DNA of 64,000 nt from Tenrec ecaudatus (taxonomy: Eukaryota; Chordata; Mammalia; Afrosoricida; Tenrecidae). The notes under the pieces are model-generated. The model made no database searches. It saw only the letters and a program-made list of their open reading frames with translations, and was not told the DNA's origin. Where the stretch lies: contig NC_134536.1 in the NCBI RefSeq assembly GCF_050624435.1, positions 8,002,758-8,066,757 of the forward strand, given 5' to 3'. Below are positions 13,501 to 21,850 of the stretch, piece by piece. Each line of letters opens with the position of its first letter. Within the stretch, counting starts at the first letter, position 1. The position numbers and the translations under genes were made by a program.

Positions 13501-15026
13501 CTAGGAGTAGTTGGTGGTTTTGAACTCCTGACCTTGCAGGCCCAACCTATTACCACTAAGCTACCAGGGCTCCCTTATTGAGCCAAGACTTTACATAATA
13601 TAAAGGAGCCAATTAAGAAAGCAGAGGTGGTGTATTTACCCAAAAAGATCAGATGTATGTATAGATTGTGATAAGAGTTGCATGAGCCCCTAATAAAATG
13701 ATTTTTTTAAAAAGAATGAAATGTAACCATTAAAAAATATATACAGAGAAAAAAAAAGTCAAGCCACCTGAGGAGTACCAAAGAACCAAGGACTAAGGAC
13801 CTTTCCCCAGGGCCGCCAGGAAGAAAGCCTTCCCCTAAGGGCGCACACGCTTAATTCTAACGAATAGTCCCTTAAATGGAGAGAAAATAAATTCGTGTTA
13901 GTTGAGCCACCTGCTGGCGGCATTTGTTACAGCAACGCCAGGTTGGGGCCGCAGTACTGCTAGTGCAAGCTTCTGCTTGGTTACAAAGTGTTAGGACTCA
14001 CAGGTGGAGAAGGACAGGGCTTTCTGCCGCCACAGAGTTGCAGTCTCAGAAACCCAAGGGGAAGTTCTGCCCTGTCCTATAGGGTCGTTATGAGCCGGCA
14101 TCAACGGATAGCCGTGGAGTCTGCTTTAGGGAGGTCTCAGCCTGACCTGCCCCAAACTAGACCAAGCACGCAAACCGATACCAGCATGTCTGCCAAGGGG
14201 CAGGGCTGTTTGCACCAGTCGACATGCGGCCTCTTGGCCAGCTTCACACACAGCTGAAAGTTGAACTCACCAATCTGGCAGATTGTGAATTGCTGGACAC
14301 TCAGCCTGGTCTTTAGGTACCACTCGGAGGGCAGGTCAAACAGGCTGTGGGCAACAGGCGCGTCACCCCACAGCCACCGGGATGCCTTCTCTACCCCCCA
14401 CCCCCCACCTCCCTCCCCACGGCCTGGTGCTGGGCGAACACCGGCTAACTCCACTGTACCTGATCTGCTGGGGTCCCGGCAAGTTGGAGCGCAGGCCCGT
14501 GAACTCTATGTCCAGAGCTGCGGGAGGGGGCGGGAGACAAGAGGTCCCACGAAGACCCTGACACCCCAAGGTGGATGCTTCGGGTGGCACATGTTCTCGG
14601 TGCCCGCAAAGTCAGGTGCGGTCAGGCGGGAACATGCAGGATGGAGGGGGCCGAAGCCAGAGGGGGCTGGCAACCTTGTGGGTCCACCCAGCCTCGCAGC
14701 GTGGGGCCAGCCTGGCTCTCTAACCCCTACCCTCCCCTCACCCCCATCGCCACCTCTACAGGGCTTGGAAGCCTCAGGCCAGGCTGGGTCTAATTGGAGT
14801 GGGGCTTCCCCACCCCCAAAGGGCCAGCCGGCGGCTGGGCCCAACGCCCTTCCCCGGTGCTGTCCCGGCTGCCCAGTCTCGCTAGCGGCCCCCAGCCCCT
14901 GCCCTTGGCGCGCACCCCCAGCCCTGCCCCCAGGGCTCCAGGCACCTTACCCACGAAGTCAGCCCCAAGAACCAGCTCCTGCAGCACCGGCAAGATCTGC
15001 TCGAACTCCTCGGCGCTCACGTCCAT
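1427..15026 (-). CDS. PNLDC1: PNLDC1, 5' part of gene (pre-piRNA 3' trimmer), 6 clear exons plus 1 doubtful
   Basis: PARN-like DEDD-family 3'-5' exonuclease. In known mammals it trims pre-piRNA 3' ends in the male germline, working with TDRKH at the mitochondrial surface. Coding exons in order: 15026-14951, 14517-14460, 14344-14271, 3639-3600, 2721-2598, 2449-2361. They join in phase to give 153 codons plus 2 nt and read like the N-terminus of PNLDC1. The first acidic pair of the nuclease site is seen as LDIEFTG, with D28 and E30. The start is the first ATG in the CpG island. Intron 3 is about 10.6 kb and holds a mariner, RTE pieces and a CHCHD2 retrocopy. Most of the gene, including the remaining catalytic residues and the C-terminal membrane segment, lies beyond the left edge. 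A candidate later exon at 1427-1513 is weak. Identity is secure from the exon 2-6 peptides. Confidence 0.93.
1890..2092 (-). repeat. AfroSINE
   Basis: Full-length reverse copy from AACTCGCTGCCATCGAGTTG to the tRNA-like head ending CACTAAGGCGCCAGGGCTG. It separates PNLDC1 exon 6 from the doubtful next exon. Confidence 0.85.
2361..2449 (-). CDS. PNLDC1: PNLDC1 exon 6
   Basis: Begins [14 protein letters not shown] and ends in a phase-2 codon at donor GTAGAG. The acceptor is TTTAG. It continues the nuclease domain directly from exon 5. Confidence 0.93.
2598..2721 (-). CDS. PNLDC1: PNLDC1 exon 5
   Basis: Encodes residues 83-124, including [20 protein letters not shown] and [11 protein letters not shown], the best-conserved block of the PARN/PNLDC1 nuclease domain. 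Donor GTACGG, phase 0 out. Confidence 0.95.
2846..3250. repeat. Cluster of AfroSINE pieces in opposite orientations
   Basis: 2846-2965 is a forward head (GCCTGGTGGCAAAGTGGGTG, then AACTGCAAAGTCAGCAGTTC). About 2966-3156 is a reverse copy ending AACCACTAGGGCTCC. About 3165-3250 is a forward tail remnant. Confidence 0.8.
3600..3639 (-). CDS. PNLDC1: PNLDC1 exon 4 (40-nt micro-exon)
   Basis: Short exon encoding [13 protein letters not shown]. It is too short for ORF finding but fits exactly: phase 1 in, phase 2 out, acceptor CTCTAG, donor GTACGT. It supplies the link between exon 3 and exon 5. Confidence 0.88.
3640..4811. other. PNLDC1 intron 3, no feature recognised
   Basis: Upstream of the 40-nt exon in transcript order. 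I see only unremarkable intronic sequence and one A-run near 4760. Confidence 0.5.
4812..4998 (-). repeat. AfroSINE
   Basis: Diverged reverse copy: GACCGACTGCCAATGCGTCC at the tail end, tRNA-like TAGCAGCCCAACAAGTGGC at the head end. Confidence 0.7.
5165..6405 (+). mobile_element. Family T retroposon, long copy
   Basis: About 1.24 kb, aligning by eye along its whole length with the reverse complement of 15586-16800. Landmarks are the CTTGATCAAGGGCAATGT block, GATCTATGTGCATATATTTA, CAACAAAGCCCACATGGAAG and the 3' end ATAATGATTT. It has no coding capacity that I can recognise. The family is abundant here and is discussed under findings. Confidence 0.75.
6632..7268 (-). mobile_element. Family T retroposon, 3' part
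   Basis: Reverse copy. Its 3' end is at AAATCATTCTATTGGGGACT, followed by CAAGCACATTTGTACATTTG and the GAGGGGGTTCTACGTAGGTC block. Confidence 0.8.
7290..7680 (+). repeat. Two diverged AfroSINE copies in tandem
   Basis: Heads near 7300 and 7490 (CTGCTAACTGAAAACTTGGA, GGTTCGAATCCACTCAGTGG). The second tail is at about 7640-7680. Confidence 0.6.
7740..8470 (+). mobile_element. RTE/BovB-type LINE, 3' fragment
   Basis: A broken reading frame with [20 protein letters not shown] matches the C-terminal side of RTE reverse transcriptase. It is followed by diverged C-terminal coding sequence and 3' UTR that parallel the better copy at 26930-27780. It is interrupted by stops and frameshifts and is not functional. 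Confidence 0.75.
8900..9790 (-). mobile_element. RTE LINE, degraded antisense fragment
   Basis: Read on the minus strand, about 9620-9780 matches the RTE segment at 26150-26330 on the plus strand (CATTAACCAAAAAC...GATGAAGC...). About 8920-9270 resembles the RTE 3' region. No frame survives. Confidence 0.6.
9833..10722 (+). mobile_element. Internally deleted mariner transposon
   Basis: The C-terminal transposase piece [20 protein letters not shown] (from about 10490) is typical of mariner, and the ends have mariner-like terminal inverted repeats. The left end is CGAGGCAGTAACCCCCC after TA. The right end has TTCTGGGTTTTTTGGGGGGT. At about 0.89 kb it is shorter than the usual 1.3 kb and has frameshifts, so it is dead. 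Confidence 0.75.
10723..11186 (-). repeat. Older interspersed repeat related to 22555-23520
   Basis: Shares an order of blocks with 22555-23000: TCCTCCTTCTTGTACTCCCT, GTCTCTATAGATTCACCTG, and an AGATTAGATGATAAAGTGTT-like block. The same AGGTCAAATGATAAGGCAGG-like block reappears at 11920-11960 beyond the pseudogene. It probably belongs to the same wider class as family T but is more diverged. Confidence 0.5.
11187..11201. repeat. Target-site duplication of CHCHD2 retrocopy (left)
   Basis: TCCCCTTCACTTCTT, identical to 11888-11902. Both copies directly abut the retrocopy. Confidence 0.9.
11202..11887 (-). pseudogene. CHCHD2P: CHCHD2 processed pseudogene in PNLDC1 intron 3
   Basis: Intronless, 5'-truncated copy of CHCHD2 (a twin CX9C mitochondrial protein) ending in a 3' UTR, AATAAA and an A-tail. 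The frame ends at 11481. It carries [34 protein letters not shown] and the CHCH region. The copy is broken. One base is missing near 11832, so the residues before it read in another frame ([10 protein letters not shown]...). The last cysteine of the second CX9C pair is tyrosine (VLKQY). It is flanked by a perfect 15-bp target-site duplication, TCCCCTTCACTTCTT, at 11187-11201 and 11888-11902. It lies in the sense direction of the host gene. Confidence 0.95.
11888..11902. repeat. Target-site duplication of CHCHD2 retrocopy (right)
   Basis: Second copy of the 15-bp repeat, adjoining the truncated 5' end of the retrocopy. Confidence 0.9.
11965..12560 (-). mobile_element. RTE LINE, degraded antisense fragment
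   Basis: The reverse complement parallels the plus-strand RTE at about 25350-26040 (AGGACATTTCAAAAGGCGAC, AATGAAATGTGCAAAGACCC). No open frame remains. Confidence 0.65.
12594..12774 (-). repeat. AfroSINE with (AAAC)n tail
   Basis: Reverse copy. The CAAACAAACAAACAAACAAA tail at 12573-12593 is followed by ACTCGCTGCCACTGAATCTA, and the tRNA-like head ends near 12774. Confidence 0.85.
12880..13405. other. PNLDC1 intron, no feature recognised
   Basis: No exon, repeat family or RNA gene that I can support. Confidence 0.5.
13409..13574 (-). repeat. AfroSINE
   Basis: Reverse copy with CTGCCCCTGGTGGGTTCCCA, GCCTCATCTTTCTCCCTAGG and a tRNA head ending AAGCTACCAGGGCTCCC. Confidence 0.85.
13640..13720 (+). 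mobile_element. Family T, 3' end only
   Basis: ATTGTGATAAGAGTTGCATG, then AGCCCCTAATAAAATGATTT and an A-rich tail: the shared 3' terminus of the family with an extreme 5' truncation. Confidence 0.75.
13996..14130 (+). repeat. AfroSINE, 3' part
   Basis: GAAGTTCTGCCCTGTCCTAT, then AGGGTCGTTATGAGCCGGCA, the typical 3' half. It lies just downstream of PNLDC1 exon 3. Confidence 0.8.
14271..14344 (-). CDS. PNLDC1: PNLDC1 exon 3
   Basis: Encodes residues 45-69, containing [18 protein letters not shown], a stretch shared with PNLDC1/PARN nuclease domains. Acceptor CCCACAG, donor GTGAGT, phase 2 in and 1 out. Confidence 0.95.
14460..14517 (-). CDS. PNLDC1: PNLDC1 exon 2, first catalytic motif
   Basis: Encodes [18 protein letters not shown], which carries the D-x-E pair of the DEDD nuclease core. 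Acceptor CCCGCAG and donor GTACAG. Phase 1 in, phase 2 out. Confidence 0.95.
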
Positions 15027-15270
15027 GGCCGCACAGTCCCAGCGGAGGCCACGTGGCACCGCGTGCTGCTCACTTCCGCCGGCGCCACCGCAACGGCCCA
15101 CGGGACGCGCGCCCGGAAGGCAGGGACCAGGGGCCGCGGGACCTGCACTGGTAGCGGTGTCCACTCGGACCCTCCCCCAGTCGGGGGCCCCACCAGCCCC
15201 CGCCTCCCGCCCCCACCAGCACCGCCTCCAGCACCGCCGCTACCTCCGCACAGGTGAACCGTGCACCGCG
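14880..15270 (-). promoter_or_regulatory. PNLDC1: PNLDC1 CpG-island promoter region
   Basis: GC- and CpG-dense stretch around the start codon, with CACTTCCGCCGG near 15071 (ETS-like). No TATA box is obvious. The transcription start is not determinable from sequence alone. Confidence 0.6.
14951..15026 (-). CDS. PNLDC1: PNLDC1 exon 1 (coding part)
   Basis: Encodes residues 1-25 plus one base, beginning [18 protein letters not shown]. It ends at a GTAAGG donor. The ATG lies inside a CpG-rich stretch with an ETS-type CACTTCC motif just upstream. Confidence 0.93.
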
Positions 15271-15585
15271 TGCTCACAAAGGGCTCTCACCGAGCGTCTG
15301 GTCCCGTGCTAACCCAGTGAACTCGCTGGATTGCTCATCAGTCTAACCAGAGGCGCCTTGGAAGAGAGTCCTGGAGCTTCACTTCCCTACCTGGCCGACA
15401 ACGCCAGGGCCCCAGCTGTGCTCTGACAATCAATCGGCAGGGAGTTTCCTTGGGGTTGTGGCCTGCAGTCAATTGATGAGGGGCTTTAAAAGGTATGCGG
15501 GCCAATGGGGTTTAAAGATGGTGCAATTTTCCCCAAACTGGGTTTTCCCCGCATTTTACCTTGATATTTATTTCTGTTCTTTTTA

Positions 15586-17345
15586 TTTTATTTTAAAAAA
15601 TAATTTTATTGGGGGCTGGTACAATTCTTATCACAAGCCATGTATCCATCGATTGTGTCAAGCACATTTGTACATTTGTTGCCAACATCGTCAAAACATT
15701 TTCTTTCTACTTGAGCCCTTGGTGTCAGCTCCTTGTTTTTCCCCTCCCTCCCTCATGAACCCATGATAATTTATTTTAAAATTGTTCATGTCTTATACTA
15801 ACCAATGTCTCCCTTCACCCATTTTTCCCTGGGAGGGGGTTATATGTAGATCATTGTGATCGGTTCCCTCTTTCTCCCGCCCACCTTCCCCTTCCCCTCC
15901 TGGTATCTCTACTCTCAATATCGGTCCCGAGGGGTTTATCTGTCCTGGAGTCCCTGTTTCCAGCTCTAATCTGTACCAGTATACAATCTCTGATCTAGCC
16001 GGATTTATAAGGTAGAACTGGGATCATGATAGTGGGCAGGGGACCATTAAAGAACTAGAGGAAAGTTGTATGTTTCATTGTTGCTATACTGCACCCTGAC
16101 TGGCTGGTCTCCTGTAAGGGGATGTTCAGTTGCCTACAGATGGTCTTTGGGTTTCAACTCCACACTCTCCCTCATTCACAATGATATGATTTTTTTGTTC
16201 TCTGATGCCTGATAGGTGATCACAGAGGCTGGTGTGCTTCTTCCATGTGGGCTTTGTTGCTTCTCAGCTAGATGGCCACTTGTTTATCTTCAAGTCTTTA
16301 ATACCTCAGATGCTATCTTTTGATAGCCAGGCACCATCAGCTTTCTTCACCACGTTTGTTTATGCACCTGATTTGTCTTCAGTGATAGTGTCGGGAAGGT
16401 GAACATCATAGAGTGTCGGATTATTAGAACAAAGTGTTCTTGCATTGAGGGAATACTTGAGTCGAGGCCTAATGTCCATCTGCTACCTTAATACTAAGCC
16501 TATAAATATATGCACATAGATCTATTTCCCATCATATATATATATATGTTTACATATGTACATGCCTGTATTTAGACGTCTATAAATGCCCTTTGCCTCC
16601 CAGTTCCTTCCTCTATTCCCTTTTACTTTCCTCTTGTCCCACGACCATGTTTGGCCTTCATGTGGGTTTCAGTAATTCCTCTCGGTTACATTGCCCTTGA
16701 TCAAGCCCCACTAGGCCTCCTACACCCTCCTCACCATCAATTTTGGATCACTTGTTGATCCCTGATCTTTGGGACTGTTAAAACCCACTTCCTTGCCCCA
16801 CCTCCCCCTCTCCCATGTCCCCACTCCCCCCGAACTGTCAGTCGGTTGATTTCTTCTCCAGATTATTTATCCCGCCTATCTTATCTGGATAGACCTGCAG
16901 AGATAATGATATGCACAAATAACAAGACAGAGCAAAGCAAAACAACAAAAAAAACTATCAACAACCCTAAAAAAAGCCTGTAAACAGTTCAAGGTCTGTT
17001 TGTTCACCTTTAGGAGTATTTTCTTGTTGAGTCTGATGGGGTGCCATGCCCTGGCCCCACAGTCTATTTTTGGTATTCCCTGGGGACTTCGTTGCTCTGT
17101 TCCCCTTGCTGTTCTGTTGCACGCCCTTAGTGTTTCGCCTCAGTGTGGTGGGGTCAGATCGGGCACAATTCCCGCACTGTCCCCCTTAGCGCTATGGGTC
17201 AGTGAGGGGCGTCATGTCTCCTGGTGGGGCCAGCCCTATAGTCCTCTTATTCCTGTTCTTTCAATACTTAAAATCAAGAGCACAGGGCATTCATCCCAGA
17301 AGTGTGGGCCTTAGACATCTCTGACATGGGTCTCTCCCATGGTAG
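15586..17345 (-). mobile_element. Family T retroposon, longest copy (about 1.75 kb)
   Basis: The 3' end is at 15586 (AATAATTTTATTGGGGGCTG on plus). The element then runs through every block seen in the shorter copies. Its far 5' portion, about 16980-17230, is also found alone at 58764-58978. No recognisable protein is encoded. It occupies the space between the PNLDC1 start and the MRPL18 3' end. Confidence 0.75.
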
Positions 17346-18085
17346 GACTGGCTTCCCTCATACTCTCCCCTGTTCTGTGTAGGTTAAAAATGTCCTGGAC
17401 TTTTCCTTACAGAAAGCTGAAGGGACAGAATGCTCCAAGGCCAGGAAACTAGTGCCCAGAGATCCTGAACTTCGAAGCTTGTGACTCCTGACTTGTTAAA
17501 TTGTGACGTGCCAAGAATTAACCTAAATGTTTTTATAGTTTTCGGTTATGTGGATTTCTCAAATAAGTTGAGAAAGTGGTAACATTACTTACACAACTTT
17601 CAACTCAGGAACGTCGTATTATATTTAAACATCTTACGGTATATTAACTAAAGTTCTTTTAGAATCAAGGTTTTTTAAAACCTTACTTGACCTCAGCAAT
17701 TAAACCTTAGACCATACATTATCCTTAAATAATTATAAAGTCATACCTCTGCCTAATGATAGAATTAACATACATACAAAAACATGCATAGTCCTTTGAT
17801 ATCTTATATTTTATGAGTAATGGGGTCAGGAAGGGAATAAAAATATTTACACACACACACACACACATACCCCAAAACAAGGAGTACCCCTAACAATGAC
17901 AGTCCTCATGTCCACAAATGGTCACGTGAATATATCTATATTAGAACCATTGTCTTCTGCCATCAGCATGTATCTCTTTCCCTGTTTGGGTCACCTGTTA
18001 GTTGTCATGTTTGTATTGGGGTACTAGAGTGTCCTATTTACTTTAATCACAGGACATAGTAATACTAAAGTGTGTTCTAGTGATC
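17346..18085. other. Intergenic, no gene; (AC)n at 17849-17867
   Basis: AT-rich sequence with a short CA microsatellite. No coding or RNA gene seen. Confidence 0.6.
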
Positions 18086-18716
18086 TCCTACATATAGCAG
18101 CTTAAAAAAATTGTGGGAAATGGAATTAAAAGATAATGAAGTTTTTCCACCCACTTTTTGAAGCTCCTTCACATTCAGTACATATTCTTCATTACCTCCA
18201 TTATGTAACATCAATTGGATTTCCCCTGGGTAACCAGAATCAATCACACCACCCAGGAGGGTAATTCCCTTTGCCTACTGACCCACAGGCAGGAGGAGCC
18301 CAAAGTGGCTGGGGGGCATTCTTAACTTCCAGTTCAATGAAGCCAATGTCGTGTCCTGGTTGGGAGCATTATTCCCTTTGGAAGAGACCTCTAGATTCAA
18401 AGGGCATGGGATAGCCTGAACAGGAAGCAAAAAGTGTTGCCGGTGGGCTACCAGAAGTGACCGTGCGTGGTGCCACTGCCACCTCCATCCCGCTTCTGGA
18501 CCGTGAGTCCTGGTGAGTGGGGAAATAGCACTGTGGCTGACACGGACTTAGAGCATAGACCGCCTCTTAGAGGGCATTGCCCAAACCTGCCGGTGTCGCC
18601 ACCAGCTGTGAGGTCACAGTAAGGCTTGTGGAGCTGTTGGCACCCCATGTGTTTTGTTTGCCTTTGTAGTTTAGCTCAGGATGAGTTAATCTGGCTTGGC
18701 TATCTTCCTTCAGTAG

Positions 18717-18890
18717 TTAGGTTACTGAAAAAGAGGAACTGATGCCAAGGGCTCAAGCAGAAAAAAAAAAGTTTTGAAAAGGATGATGGCAATATATGTA
18801 CAAATGTGTTTGAAATAATGGATCTATGGATTGTGACAAGAGCTGTGAGTCCCCAATAAAATGATTTATTAATTAAAAAAATGTTCAATT
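18717..18890 (+). mobile_element. Family T, 3' fragment nested in ERV remnant
   Basis: GAGGAACTGATGCCAAGGGC through AGTCCCCAATAAAATGATTT. It splits the ERV-L remnant, so it is younger than it. Confidence 0.8.
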
Positions 18891-18945
18891 GCAGTTAAAA
18901 AAAAGATTACTGTAATTCTTATGGAAATAATTTAAGTCAAATCCA

Positions 18946-19128
18946 AACCAACAACCAAATTCACTGCCATGGTGTCGATGCTGACTCATTGACCCTGTAG
19001 GACAGGGTAGAACTGCCCCTGTGGGTTTCTGAGACTCACTCATCTTTCTCCCGAGGAGTGGCTGGTGGTGTCAAACTGCTGACCTGTTAGCAGCCCAACA
19101 AGTAACCACTGCATCCCCAGGGCTCCCT
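18946..19128 (-). repeat. AfroSINE nested in ERV remnant
   Basis: Reverse copy, from AAATTCACTGCCATGGTGTC to the head AACCACTGCATCCCCAGGGC. Confidence 0.85.
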
Positions 19129-20373
19129 TTTGGGGACAACTACAGGATTATAAGTGATCTTTTCCCAACCTCTCCTCTTTCCGTGCATAAAAATCCCTTC
19201 CTTGGTTTGAGGAGGCAGAGAAACGAAATCGCACTTCCTTTGCTACACTGATCTAGTATGTTGGCTCGACTTTGGCAGCAGACAGAGACGTGGCTTTATG
19301 GTAAAAAGCTGGCACTGTAATTGTGCTGAAAAGGTCATTCTATTTTACTCTCAAGCAGCTGCTTCAGAACAACAGGGAACACGCTAAGTCCAATGAATTC
19401 CCTGAGCATGGGCCTAATGCCTCACTTCATTGGCTGCGAAGTGAGCCCCTTGGTCCATGGAGAGGCTGGGAAGGACACTGTGGTGGTCAATAAAACAGAA
19501 GCATTGTATGTGGAAAAGGCAAATCCGCGTGCAGTGTCCTATGCATGTAAGAAAGCGATGCCCTTTCCATGATGGAAGTGGTCCTGTGTAATCAGCCAGT
19601 AACCGGGTGGCAGGTTGCTTAGAGGGGACCACTTCCATCAGAGAGGAATGGTGCAGCTTGAGGAATATCACAGACCCAGTGTTGGTCTCTGGCTGGCAGA
19701 CTGGGTACTCCGCAGTGGCTAAAGCCAAGACAGCCTCAGTGAGTGTGAGTTGGACTCAATTAATTTGCCCCTTGCAGCCATGGTACCTTATTTATTCGTA
19801 AGGGTCAAGTGGCTGTGCCCATGTAGGAAGGCATTACCTGCTCACAATAGGAACGGGCGAGACTGCAGGCTGACTTTAGTAGAACGTGTGAATTGGGCCA
19901 CACTCGGTTTAATGTCCTTGAACTTACTGAGTTCTGTGGGATTTGCAAAATCAAGAGACATGAGGGAATATATTCAAGGGAGGAGTTGGGGTGGAGAAGG
20001 GAACAGATAATCAACTCAAGAGTGGGACTTTTCCAATCTCCAACTTCATTGGACGAATATGGTAAAAGTTCTTAGAAATGCTTTTACCAGAGTGAAGTCT
20101 GTACTGCCGAGTCCAGGCATAACCTTTGTGCCACCACAGCTCTTTGTTCACGAGCCCATCAGGCAACCGCTGTGGTCCCTGGGGAAAGGATTAGACAAAC
20201 ACAGGCTCCAGGAAGCACAAAACTGGCATCATCCCCAAGGAAGCTGCCCTTCCAACTGCCGGCTGAGCATAAATGCATACATGTCTGCTAAACCACTGAG
20301 ATTCATGGCCTAACCCAGACCTGCAGTCTGACCAGGGAGAACCCCATTTATGGAGATCGCTCCCTATGAGGTT

Positions 20374-20560
20374 TGTGAGGTGGTTATGCACTGGACTGTG
20401 ATCCACAGGTCAGCAGTTCAAAACTACCAGCTGCTCTGAAGGAGAAAGATGGGATTTCCTACTCCCCAAAATTCACAGGGGGCAGTTCTATCCTATCCTA
20501 TAGGGTTGCTGAGAGTCAGCATATAAACCCCATGGCAGAGTTTCACTATGAGCCAGACCC
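20374..20560 (+). repeat. AfroSINE
   Basis: Forward copy with CAGGTCAGCAGTTCAAAACT in the tRNA-like head and TCCTATCCTATAGGGTTGCT in the tail. Confidence 0.8.
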
Positions 20561-20845
20561 TAACAGACTTTACACCTCCTATGTGTTCTACACTACTTAA
20601 CATTTCATATTGATACCTTGCTTGTTGAACTCAAGTTTCTGTTCGAATACTGAAAAGTTTGAGAACTGAGCCTATTTTCCCCACAAGAAATAATGGAAAA
20701 TCAAATAGTTGGTTCTGAGCCCTGAAAGTTACACTTAAAAATTTATTTTTCCAGGACTTCCCATCATTGTGGAGGCTTTCAGCCTTTTCACATCTACTGT
20801 CTCGGGTAGGCTGTCGCCATCCAATCGTTTCTGATTTATCTACAG

Positions 20846-21040
20846 CAGGGGTCCCCAAACTTTTTAAACGGGCCAGTGCACTGTCCCTCAGGCCGTTGGA
20901 GGGCTGGGCTAGTTTTAAAAAAACCTTGAACAAATTCCTATGCACACTGCACATTATCTGATTTTCAAGTAAAAAACAGGGCAAAAACACCCGGCGGGCC
21001 GGATAAATGTCCTCGGCAGGCCGCAATTTGAGGACGCCTG
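20846..21040 (+). mobile_element. Non-autonomous hAT transposon, OposCharlie3-like
   Basis: 195-bp element with hAT-style ends: CAGGGGTCCCCAAACTTTTT at the left and GAGGACGCCTG at the right. The internal blocks GGCCAGTGCACTGTCCCTCA and TATGCACACTGCACATTATC recall OposCharlie3. The flanking 8-mers ATCTACAG and CTGTACAT share a TAC core (5 of 8 positions), compatible with an old 8-bp target duplication. Confidence 0.75.
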
Positions 21041-21642
21041 CTGTACATGAACAGCGACTTCAGCCTCCTCGATGGTCTGTTTCATGGTTAATGATTTCAC
21101 ACCTTTTGCTACTTTAGCTAATTGAATCGGTTATTTTTAAAATGTTGATAATGTTGACTTAGCCATGTATTCAGAGGCCAAATCAGACAAGCAGCGACCT
21201 GATTCTTTCCTTGGAGCCATGGTTACAACCATTTCACACACCAAAAGTGCAACGATGACTGTCTGAGCACTGACACAAGCACTACATGTGTCCCGGGGAG
21301 ACGCCATGCGCGACTCACTCGCAGCTCGTACGGGTTTCTTCAAGTCGGATTTTTGGTTCAACTATCGAGCAAAGTTAGGAACACCGAGCAGATTTCCCCA
21401 AACTTGCTTGTTGAAGTGGGAAGTTCCAGCTTGTAGCCGTTTGAGAGCTGAGGTATCACTGTAACCAAACATAAGAAGTAAAACAATACCTCTACATTCT
21501 TTAACTTTAAAAGTTTTAATCCTGTAAAAGTTAAGTAAAATTGGGAACTGCTTTTCTGTCATGTCCAAGAGGGAGGAAAAATGCAGTCTTTCATTTAAAA
21601 AATAAAGCAAAACACAAAGGGCTGGGGTGAGGGGAGGGGAGC

Positions 21643-21648
21643 TTTATT
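21643..21648 (-). terminator. MRPL18: MRPL18 poly(A) signal
   Basis: AATAAA on the minus strand 131 nt past the stop codon, giving a short 3' UTR. Confidence 0.75.
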
Positions 21649-21778
21649 ATGAACAATATCCCAGTGTCACATTGACTTTATGTTAGGAAACTTCCAAGCG
21701 GGTGGTGGTCTCGATGCGCTCTTCTGATGGGCGCAAGCACTGCTTTCTCACACGTTCACAGCAGGGAAGGCTTCTTTT

Positions 21779-21850
21779 CTACTGAAAGATTCTTCGAGGT
21801 TCCTCTAGCATCACACCACCTTCTGTCATAGCATTTTGCAGTCGCTGGAT
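21779..21850 (-). CDS. MRPL18: MRPL18 exon 4 and stop
   Basis: Encodes residues 158-180 ([18 protein letters not shown]...) and a TAG stop. Acceptor CCAG after a pyrimidine-poor stretch. Confidence 0.93.
   Translation of the reverse strand: MQRLQNAMTEGGVMLEEPRRIFQ

Larger units (their letters stand above)
18090..20330 (-). pseudogene. ERV-L-type endogenous retrovirus remnant (integrase and dUTPase)
   Basis: Old, broken endogenous retrovirus copy on the minus strand. About 19414-19900 retains integrase-core motifs (GPLP, later DQGAHF) among stops and frameshifts. About 18100-18430 retains a dUTPase motif region (GGVIDSGYPGEI). A dUTPase domain downstream of integrase is the arrangement of ERV-L (class III) elements. 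No intact frame, LTR pair or envelope is visible. A family T piece (18717-18890) and an AfroSINE (18946-19128) are inserted between the two domains. The outer limits are approximate. Confidence 0.7.

Noticed and set aside
14261-15154. 297-codon plus-strand frame over the PNLDC1 start
   Set aside because: Antisense shadow of GC-rich exons 1-3 and the CpG island. Low-complexity Pro/Ala/Arg composition.
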